In this document: piece by piece, positions 1-5,065 of the stretch | Position numbering within the stretch: the stretch's first letter is position 1 | Layout of the letters: each line of letters opens with the position of its first letter | Assembly (NCBI GenBank): GCA_002440885.1 | Contig: DJVY01000250.1 | Location: forward strand, 1 to 7,563 | DNA: 7,563 bases | Direction of reading: 5' to 3' | Source of the DNA: Bacteroidales bacterium UBA6244 | Lineage (GTDB): Bacteria > Bacteroidota > Bacteroidia > Bacteroidales > F082 | Made by a program: the position numbers and the translations under genes | Notes under the pieces: generated by a model | Seen by the model: only the letters and a program-made list of their open reading frames with translations | The model's database searches: none | Told to the model about the DNA's origin: nothing

Positions 1-20
1 TAATTATCAAATAATATTAC

Positions 21-713
21 ATGAAGAGAAAATGTGAAACCTGTACACATTATAAATGTTTTATAAACAAATATTGTTCGCCTGAGTGGAAACCCTTAAT
101 CAGCTTTCACAAAACATCCATGCTTTATCCTGCCGGAGCTACGATATTTTCTGCAGGCGATCCCATTAAAGGCATATTTCAGATTTATTCAGGAAAAATT
201 AAGGTTGTTACAACTGATGGTGGAAAGGAACAGATTATTCGACTCGCCAAAGAAGAACAATTGTTGGGTCATAGAGGAATAGGCAAGAAAATGATTTACC
301 CGGTAACGGCCATTGCCCTTGAGGATTCGGAAGTGACATTTATACCTGTTGATGTGTTCTATAGCGCAGTAAAAGCCAATTCAGAGTTTGCATTCCACAT
401 GATGCTGTTTTATGCCGATGAACTCAATGCTGCTGAAAGAAGGATGAAGTTGACGGCAGGGTTAAAGGCTAAAGAAAAGGTGATTGTAGCACTTATGACT
501 ATTATCAGAGCCTTTGGGTTTAGTAGTACCGATACTACATTGCTTGAATATACCCCGACACGTAAAGATATAGCAAGCTTAGCCGGAACTACCTACGAAA
601 CGATGATCAGGGCGTTGAGTTCTCTTGAAAAATCTAATGTTATAGTTCAGGAAGGTAAGGCTATCAGGGTGTTGGACCTTGCTTATCTGGAAAAACACTG
701 TTCGTTGGATTGA
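21..713 (+). CDS. Crp/Fnr-family transcriptional regulator with N-terminal cysteine cluster
   Basis: This is a 230-residue DNA-binding regulator. An N-terminal cysteine cluster (Cys5, Cys8, Cys13, Cys19; spacing C-x2-C-x4-C-x5-C) precedes a cyclic-nucleotide-binding-like beta-roll at about residues 35-118. A long dimerisation helix follows (about 122-165), then a winged helix-turn-helix (about 179-217). The recognition helix Thr-Tyr-Glu-Thr-Met-Ile-Arg keeps the Glu and Arg used by CRP and FNR for base contacts. The loop that binds cAMP in CRP (Gly-Glu...Arg-Ser) is replaced by Leu-Gly-His-Arg-Gly (82-86), so cAMP binding is unlikely. The Cys cluster resembles, but does not copy, the Fe-S ligands of FNR, so oxygen or redox sensing is possible but unproven. 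An in-frame stop at 12-14 fixes the ATG at 21. The gene is convergent with the TetR gene. The promoter lies mostly outside the window, so targets cannot be read from it. Confidence 0.9.
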   Translation: MKRKCETCTHYKCFINKYCSPEWKPLISFHKTSMLYPAGATIFSAGDPIKGIFQIYSGKIKVVTTDGGKEQIIRLAKEEQLLGHRGIGKKMIYPVTAIALEDSEVTFIPVDVFYSAVKANSEFAFHMMLFYADELNAAERRMKLTAGLKAKEKVIVALMTIIRAFGFSSTDTTLLEYTPTRKDIASLAGTTYETMIRALSSLEKSNVIVQEGKAIRVLDLAYLEKHCSLD

Positions 714-741
714 CAATGAATGGTTATTTATTTTCGGCAAT

Positions 742-772
742 TCGAGACCTTAAAATTCTTTCTTAGTCTCGA
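742..772. other. inverted repeat at the convergent gene ends
   Basis: A perfect 7-base inverted repeat (TCGAGAC at 742-748, GTCTCGA at 766-772) lies where the Crp/Fnr and TetR transcripts converge. It overlaps the last codons of the TetR gene. A further TAA/TTA pairing (751-753 with 763-765) could extend the stem past a 2-base bulge. Neither strand has a T-run directly after it, so it does not look like a classical intrinsic terminator. It could still slow or protect transcript ends. Confidence 0.3.
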
Positions 773-1133
773 GCAAGTCTCTAATGTCATTTCGTATTGC
801 ATTCCACTCGTTCGCGTACAATTCTATTAACGTACTTTCGAAAAGGATTTTATTATTGTACATTTCGGTATAAAGAAACCATCTTTGTTGTTCAATTATT
901 TCTTGATTTGAGATTAAACCATTTTTAGTTTTTAAGATATCATCGATGACATTATTGACCACTTTGACATACAACCTTTCCTTTGATCGGAAATAGTAAT
1001 GAATTGCTGCCTTATTAACAGCTGCTTTGTTTGCGATTTGTTGAAGTGTAGTTCCATGATATCCGTACAACAGAAAGATGCTATTCGCAGCGTCTAATAT
1101 CTTAGCTTCGGTGTTTAACTCAATTTTTGCCAT
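750..1133 (-). CDS. short TetR/AcrR-family transcriptional regulator, C-terminal domain reduced
   Basis: This 127-residue protein has an intact TetR DNA-binding domain. Helices 1-3 span about residues 8-55, with the helix-turn-helix at 28-50 and the typical ending His-Tyr-Tyr-Phe-Arg-Ser-Lys-Glu (45-52). Family members are usually about 190-210 residues, with most of the length in a helical ligand-binding and dimerisation domain. Here only about 70 residues follow the DNA-binding part, predicted by eye as a few amphipathic helices (about 58-69, 77-92, 96-122). The missing part could be a C-terminal loss or an internal deletion. Reading on past the stop would run within 36 bases into the antisense of the Crp/Fnr gene, so a simple frameshift does not explain it. 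The ATG is 10 bases after the PLA1-like gene stop, so it probably ends that operon and may regulate it. Whether it still dimerises or senses a ligand is unclear; it could also be decaying. Confidence 0.8.
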   Translation of the reverse strand: MAKIELNTEAKILDAANSIFLLYGYHGTTLQQIANKAAVNKAAIHYYFRSKERLYVKVVNNVIDDILKTKNGLISNQEIIEQQRWFLYTEMYNNKILFESTLIELYANEWNAIRNDIRDLLETKKEF

Positions 1134-1143
1134 GTTATTGGAT

Positions 1144-2040
1144 TTAAAATCTTAACTTTTCGGTCATGATGCCAAATCGGATGACTTCCACTTTTTCATT
1201 GAAATAAATGTTGTAATAATCCATTCCACTGTAAAATTCCACAAACAGGCCGATGTCCTCCAAAAAGGAAGGATGGTAGTAAAAAGTAAGGTTCAGGTTA
1301 AGCCTGTCTGTTGACAGGGCACTCCAGTCATTGACCTGTCCAAACATCCACATGACCTCAGCTTGTATGGAGATAGCCGGACTTTTTTGACTATGTGAAT
1401 TCGCAGCAAGTGGTATTTTATAAACTGACAAAGCATTGTGCCACCTCACCATGCTATATTTCCCTTCAAGCTCCTCCAGGGACCATCGCGGGGGATGTAC
1501 TTCGACAAAAGTGTTAAAGAACTGGATGGCATTCAAATTAGCATTAAACCTGTTGAATATCAAACCCGCCTGCACAAAGTTAGTGGAAAAGCTCCCGGAG
1601 ATCAAATTGATACTGCTGTCAGGCAAATAAAAATCGCCCTCCTGTCCGTTGGAATGGTGTGCGATTCGACCAAAAAAGGTGTATTGACTTTTAGTGCGAT
1701 TGGCCTCAAGCGCATAATAAATGGTAATTTGTGGAATATAGCTGGGAGTGCGCACCGGAGATGACTCTTCCTGGTACATGCGAATGATCACCTGTGGTGT
1801 GAGCACGCCCATCAAGCGGGAATTTTTACTTTTTCGGATCAAGAAATCAGGGACAATATTGGCCTCAAACCACAAAGGAGCCAGGTTTCCGATATCGGTT
1901 GGAAAAGTGATGTAATTATTTACCTGGTTTACTTCGGCAATGGCAGCCAGGTTTACCGGCTGAAATTTAGTGTCATCCTCCTGGGCCATTACTTGACGGA
2001 ATGAAACAAATGCTAAAAACAGGATGAAAATATTTTTCAT
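1144..2040 (-). CDS. phospholipase A1-like outer-membrane beta-barrel protein
   Basis: This 298-residue protein starts with a signal peptide (residues 1-20, ending Val-Met-Ala-Gln). The rest has alternating beta-strand patterns and a C-terminal Phe, as expected for an outer-membrane barrel. Two stretches match the OMPLA/PldA family. Residues 93-103 (Ser-Ser-Pro-Val-Arg-Thr-Pro-Ser-Tyr-Ile-Pro) resemble the conserved segment before the active strand. His128-His-Ser130-Asn-Gly matches the catalytic His-x-Ser-Asn-Gly. The third catalytic residue, an Asn 12 positions after the Ser in E. coli PldA, is not at that spacing; Asn145 and Asn154 are candidates. If active, it would hydrolyse phospholipid acyl esters in the outer membrane, in the known family as a calcium-dependent dimer. 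I chose the ATG at 2040 because it begins the signal peptide and lies one base after the upstream stop, suggesting translational coupling. An upstream in-frame start at 2133 only adds residues overlapping the previous gene. It could be a non-catalytic relative. Confidence 0.65.
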   Translation of the reverse strand: MKNIFILFLAFVSFRQVMAQEDDTKFQPVNLAAIAEVNQVNNYITFPTDIGNLAPLWFEANIVPDFLIRKSKNSRLMGVLTPQVIIRMYQEESSPVRTPSYIPQITIYYALEANRTKSQYTFFGRIAHHSNGQEGDFYLPDSSINLISGSFSTNFVQAGLIFNRFNANLNAIQFFNTFVEVHPPRWSLEELEGKYSMVRWHNALSVYKIPLAANSHSQKSPAISIQAEVMWMFGQVNDWSALSTDRLNLNLTFYYHPSFLEDIGLFVEFYSGMDYYNIYFNEKVEVIRFGIMTEKLRF

Positions 2041-2041
2041 A

Positions 2042-2650
2042 TCAACGGTATAATGCGATTCCAAAACCCAATTCAATAATGTCAGTAATTGGGATTGAGC
2101 TATTCCCCACTTTACTAGCCAAATACAATCCACGTGTACCTATTCTGGCGTATATAGCGATTCCGGATGCAGGGGTTTTATGGGCCAGCCATTTGGTTTT
2201 TAATTCACCCCCAACAAAAATCCCGGCATTTCTGCCCGGCGACCACCAATAATATTCGGGAGGGTAATGTGAAGGTAGTTTTATCCAATATTCACTTCCA
2301 AAAGTATGGTGTATAAACCAACCAAAGTTAAGCGGCAGTAATTGATAATTTTCTGATAATCGAATCCTGATGAGCTTGGCCGTAAATTGTAAACTCACAC
2401 TTGACAAGTCATCGATTGCGATTCCTTTGGGCACATATCCATAGAAAAAAGTGGCATCGATGCGCTGATGGACAAAGGTATACCCAACACCGGCTGACAA
2501 AAAACCAATCCCTCCTGCATATTGTAATTTCACATAATCGGGCAATAGCCAATCGTACTTTCCAACATGTGATTGTGCCTGCGTATTGTTAATGAAGATC
2601 AGTATACACAATAATAAAAACCAATGACTAAAATGCCTCATTTTCCACAT
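2042..2650 (-). CDS. uncharacterised outer-membrane beta-barrel protein
   Basis: This 202-residue secreted protein has no function I can name. Residues 1-26 form a signal peptide (hydrophobic core 11-20, likely cleavage near Gln-Ala-Gln). The mature part is a series of amphipathic, aromatic-rich beta strands: a Gly-rich pair at 43-60, strands at about 65-72, 85-96 and 106-116, an aromatic loop Tyr-Pro-Pro-Glu-Tyr-Tyr-Trp-Trp (129-136), and later strands at 142-152, 162-170 and 188-201. This fits a small barrel of about eight strands. I have the impression that similar orphan proteins occur in Bacteroidota, but cannot name a family. The gene overlaps the phosphoesterase gene by 23 bases and ends one base before the PLA1-like gene, so its product is probably made together with theirs. 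A start at 2641 is also possible; 2650 is preferred because an AGGA sits 8 bases upstream. No catalytic motif is evident. Confidence 0.75.
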   Translation of the reverse strand: MWKMRHFSHWFLLLCILIFINNTQAQSHVGKYDWLLPDYVKLQYAGGIGFLSAGVGYTFVHQRIDATFFYGYVPKGIAIDDLSSVSLQFTAKLIRIRLSENYQLLPLNFGWFIHHTFGSEYWIKLPSHYPPEYYWWSPGRNAGIFVGGELKTKWLAHKTPASGIAIYARIGTRGLYLASKVGNSSIPITDIIELGFGIALYR

Positions 2651-3431
2651 ATATTTTATCCTGATAAATTTTTACTATAGTCATCATCCGGTGCTCCACA
2701 CCATATACGTTTACAAATGGAATACTGTCGGCAGTTGGATAATAGACCTCATGATGGTGTTGGTGACCATGAACAGACATAATTACGTTGTTATGCGCAG
2801 ATAGTGTCTGATAAAAGCCCAATTCTAATTCCGGATCAAAACCAATCCCTGGTGGCATATGAAAAACAACAACCGCCTTGGAAAAATCATTCGAAGGAAA
2901 AAGTTGTTGTGATAACCAGTCAAGATTGGGCACATTGCCATTGTAAGCAAATTCAAGGCTGTTCGTATTGAGAAATACAAATTTAATGTCCTGATAAACA
3001 AAGCTAAAGTCAAGGTCGCCAAACATTTCTTTATAAGCCTCTAAACCGTTTCCAACCAGATCATGGTTTCCTATTAATACCAGGTATGGAACTTCAAGAT
3101 TTAGCAAATAGCCATTTCCCCAAAGGTATTGCTTCGGCAAGCCAAAATCAGTGATGTCGCCAATGTGAATTACAAAATCAATGTTGGGAAATGTGTTTAC
3201 TTTGTCAACAAAGTAGACCAATTCATCAAAGTAATTGTGCGTGTCGCCGGTAAAGGCAATTGTGATTGTATCGCTTTGGTTTGTCTTTAATAACCTATCC
3301 AGGTTGGTTGCATTAACACCTTTATTTTCACCCTCAAAATCAATTTGATATGGCGAATAATCAAACAACCCCTCACATGAAATAAGGAACATTGTGCTAA
3401 AAAGCAATATGATTTTAAAGGTTGTTCCCAT
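2628..3431 (-). CDS. calcineurin-like metallophosphoesterase, predicted lipoprotein
   Basis: This 267-residue protein carries all the metal-binding motifs of the calcineurin-like phosphoesterase superfamily in order: Asp63-x-His65 (in Gly-Asp-Thr-His), Gly91-Asp92-x-x-Asp95, Gly121-Asn122-His123-Asp124, His191, and Gly222-His223-Gln-His225. The two-metal centre therefore looks complete and the enzyme active. The substrate cannot be told from the motifs; phosphomonoesters, phosphodiesters and nucleotides are all known in the superfamily. The N-terminus is a lipoprotein signal: a hydrophobic stretch at 6-18 ending in Leu-Ile-Ser-Cys19. It should thus be lipid-anchored and face the periplasm or cell surface. 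The residue after Cys is Glu, not the Asp that favours inner-membrane retention in enterobacteria. The gene starts 9 bases after the DUF2141 gene and its end overlaps the next barrel gene, consistent with one operon. A role on phospholipid head groups or lipid A phosphates would suit the neighbours but is inference. Confidence 0.88.
   Translation of the reverse strand: MGTTFKIILLFSTMFLISCEGLFDYSPYQIDFEGENKGVNATNLDRLLKTNQSDTITIAFTGDTHNYFDELVYFVDKVNTFPNIDFVIHIGDITDFGLPKQYLWGNGYLLNLEVPYLVLIGNHDLVGNGLEAYKEMFGDLDFSFVYQDIKFVFLNTNSLEFAYNGNVPNLDWLSQQLFPSNDFSKAVVVFHMPPGIGFDPELELGFYQTLSAHNNVIMSVHGHQHHHEVYYPTADSIPFVNVYGVEHRMMTIVKIYQDKIYVENEAF
2659..2662 (-). promoter_or_regulatory. Shine-Dalgarno-like AGGA before the orphan barrel gene
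   Basis: Read on the - strand, AGGA lies 8 bases before the ATG at 2650 and 17 bases before the alternative ATG at 2641. This favours the longer form. It stands out because the other starts in this window have no comparable site. It sits inside the end of the phosphoesterase coding sequence. Confidence 0.4.
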
Positions 3432-3440
3432 ACTTTTTGA

Positions 3441-3902
3441 TTACAAGTAAATAATACTGACCAATATTTCTTTGTTGCCTTCCAAATCGAAGGATGCTTT
3501 GCGGAAATTGGGACGATTGAAGATACTTATCGACTGATAGTTGGAAAAGCCAATGCCCTCTTTTGGCAAGACGATCCCCTTTTTTATTTTACCATCATTG
3601 TCTTCATCATGCAATATGTTTACAGCGTATTTCCCCTCTGGCAGGTTCTCGAATGTTACAGATGATGCCCCATTTACAATTTTTCCGGTCAGCATCACCA
3701 AATACTTTTCGTAGTGTTCATCGGGGAATGCATCCTTCTTGTTATACAATGCAAAAACGACCGAACCTTCAGAGTTGCGAAGGCCTTTCACATCGACTTT
3801 TAACGAGAAGCCTGTTACCAACGCCGGATCTTTAAATGCACTCAATAGGATTACTAAAAGGAATCCAATAAGAGGCAAACTTTTTTTGAATAGCAATTTC
3901 AT
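3441..3902 (-). CDS. DUF2141 domain-containing secreted protein
   Basis: This 153-residue protein has a signal peptide or N-terminal anchor (Lys-rich start, hydrophobic core 9-22, Ser-Ala-Phe near 21-23) followed by a DUF2141 domain (about residues 31-153). The family hallmarks are clear: Gly-x-Val-x-Phe-Ala-Leu-Tyr (46-53), Phe-Glu-Asn-Leu-Pro-Glu-Gly-Lys-Tyr-Ala (84-93), the acidic His-Asp-Glu-Asp-Asn-Asp-Gly-Lys (98-105), Pro-Lys-Glu-Gly-Ile-Gly-Phe-Ser (113-120) and Pro-x-Phe (131-133). The acidic loop looks like a calcium site, but no biochemical role for the family is known to me. It is probably a periplasmic beta-sandwich. It is the first gene of the five-gene run and follows a 103-base AT-rich gap, so it may carry the operon promoter in front of it. 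Its function is unknown; calcium handling for the calcium-dependent lipid hydrolases nearby is speculation. Confidence 0.92.
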   Translation of the reverse strand: MKLLFKKSLPLIGFLLVILLSAFKDPALVTGFSLKVDVKGLRNSEGSVVFALYNKKDAFPDEHYEKYLVMLTGKIVNGASSVTFENLPEGKYAVNILHDEDNDGKIKKGIVLPKEGIGFSNYQSISIFNRPNFRKASFDLEGNKEILVSIIYL

Positions 3903-4005
3903 AGTTGAGCGATTAATTTAATTTATTTTGATTTTTAAATATTCTGTTTTCAGTAAATGATTAATAACTCTAAAAGTATTTAGCATCAGCTACATACATT
4001 GAAAG
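3903..4005 (-). promoter_or_regulatory. AT-rich intergenic region, possible promoter of the five-gene operon
   Basis: This is the widest gap between complete genes on the - strand (103 bases), and it is clearly more AT-rich than its flanks. The nearest match to the Bacteroidota -7 element (TAnnTTTG) on the - strand is TACTTTTA at 3978-3971, about 70 bases before the DUF2141 ATG, with no TTG at the right distance for a -33 element. I see no operator palindrome suited to a TetR protein and no terminator hairpin after the lipid A deacylase gene. The promoter call rests mainly on position and base composition. Confidence 0.3.
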
Positions 4006-4986
4006 TTACAAATTGGCTTTCAATGTAATATTTCCTATTTCTTGTACATATTGGCCTTTAAATTCAGCAGTTCTTAATTTTTGGCTTAAGGAAATACTGA
4101 ATTTTGGCATTTCGAAATTCAGTCCAACATCATACAATACGGTTAGTCTTTCAATTTGATCCTTATCCAGCGTATAGGCACCCGTTTGGGCAGTCATTTG
4201 ATATATCAACCCTCCTTCCAATAAAGCATTGCTTAACACAACCCTGGCGACAGGTCTCATAAAAACATATATTTGAAACTTATTTTTAGGAGTACTTTGT
4301 GAATTGGAAGCGCCTTCAAAGTAATTATTAAATTTCCCTATTCTTAGCATAAAACCCATTCCTGCCGCGTTATACAGTGTACCACTGAATGTTTCAACCA
4401 CACCCACCAGCAATATTCTTTTCGAAGGATTTAACAATTGTTTTTCGATGATGATGTTATAATTTAGTATAATGTCGTTTGCAATCTGGTTGTCCCAGCC
4501 TTGAGGAATGGTATAGTTCATTGCGCCATGAATCCAGGTTTGGCTTTCATCGGCTAAACTCCATGGGCCTATCACACCCAAAAATATTTCTGTTGTAATC
4601 TTTATTTTTTCATTCGGGTTGATTGATTGAAGGGAGTGTATGGCATATAAAGCCCCGGCATACGGTCGATCGCCATATTGAATTTCAGAAATATCAATAT
4701 GCTTAGGTGTAAACATAAATTGAGCCAGGCCCCAACCGTAAACATTGTCATTTTCTGATATTTTAAGCAAGAGAGACGAGGGAAATTTTGGTTTCCGTTG
4801 CTTTGAATAAAAATAATCGATACGTATGCCATTGGTAAAATACCTGTCGGTGCCGGAACCACGGAAATTTAGAAAATCATTGTCTAAATAAATGCGAAAG
4901 GTATGCGGTTGATTTGCTAACTGTCCTGCCATGTTATTACTAAATTGGAACAGCAATAGAAGAATAATAAATCTTAAAATTTTCAT
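4006..4986 (-). CDS. lpxR: LpxR-family lipid A deacylase homologue (DUF2219), outer-membrane barrel
   Basis: This 326-residue protein has a signal peptide (residues 1-21, ending Asn-Met-Ala-Gly). Family hallmarks follow in order: Asp-Asn36-Asp37 near the mature N-terminus, Asp-Arg-Tyr-Phe-Thr51-Asn-Gly, Phe-Thr-Pro-Lys (92-95), Asp-Arg-Pro-Tyr-Ala-Gly (106-111), Gly-Val-Ile-Gly-Pro (137-141), Gln149-x-x-x-His153 and Gly-Trp-Asp-Asn-Gln (163-167). In characterised LpxR, an outer-membrane calcium-dependent enzyme that removes the 3'-acyloxyacyl group of lipid A, the active site includes Asn, Asp, Thr and His in such positions, so Asn36, Asp37, Thr51 and His153 are the likely equivalents. The C-terminal half alternates polar and hydrophobic residues as barrel strands do, but the protein ends in Leu rather than the usual aromatic residue. 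The gene lies 79 bases after the RND permease behind a hairpin and 103 bases before the next gene, so it may be transcribed alone or by read-through. Family membership is firm; activity on this organism's lipid A is assumed. Confidence 0.88.
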   Translation of the reverse strand: MKILRFIILLLLFQFSNNMAGQLANQPHTFRIYLDNDFLNFRGSGTDRYFTNGIRIDYFYSKQRKPKFPSSLLLKISENDNVYGWGLAQFMFTPKHIDISEIQYGDRPYAGALYAIHSLQSINPNEKIKITTEIFLGVIGPWSLADESQTWIHGAMNYTIPQGWDNQIANDIILNYNIIIEKQLLNPSKRILLVGVVETFSGTLYNAAGMGFMLRIGKFNNYFEGASNSQSTPKNKFQIYVFMRPVARVVLSNALLEGGLIYQMTAQTGAYTLDKDQIERLTVLYDVGLNFEMPKFSISLSQKLRTAEFKGQYVQEIGNITLKANL

Positions 4987-5065
4987 AGGTAATGTATTTT
5001 TAAATCACACCGAGAACCACTCATTAACTCTTTCAATAAAGGAAACCTCCCTTTATGCTTTTAAG
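4987..5065 (-). other. 79-base spacer between RND permease and lpxR-like gene
   Basis: Besides the hairpin at 5036-5056, this spacer holds about 49 bases before the lpxR-like ATG. On the - strand there is a TTGAAA at about 5036-5031, but no convincing -10 or TAnnTTTG element at a proper distance. No strong ribosome-binding site precedes the ATG. Confidence 0.3.
5036..5056 (-). terminator. stem-loop after the RND permease gene, possible terminator
   Basis: A perfect 7-base inverted repeat (ATAAAGG at 5036-5042, CCTTTAT at 5050-5056) with a 7-base loop starts 9 bases after the RND permease stop codon on the - strand. The stem has only two G-C pairs, and the sequence after it (TGAAAGAG) is not a T-run, so it would be a weak intrinsic terminator at best. 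Its position directly after the gene is the main argument. It may only reduce read-through into the lpxR-like gene or stabilise the 3' end. Confidence 0.4.

Noticed and set aside
6..10. ATCAA, a possible half of an FNR-type box before the Crp/Fnr gene
   Set aside because: The other half-site would fall before the window start. A 5-base match in AT-rich DNA is not evidence.
742..772. Inverted repeat as a bidirectional intrinsic terminator
   Set aside because: Neither strand has a T-tract directly after the stem, and it overlaps TetR codons. Kept only as a low-confidence hairpin.
1436..1764. Two overlapping + strand reading frames antisense to the PLA1-like gene
   Set aside because: Their translations look like no protein family, have no secretion or domain features, and lie opposite a gene with clear family motifs.
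2041..2133. 31-residue N-terminal extension of the PLA1-like protein
   Set aside because: It overlaps the end of the upstream barrel gene, and the internal Met at 2040 begins a clear signal peptide that the extension would bury.
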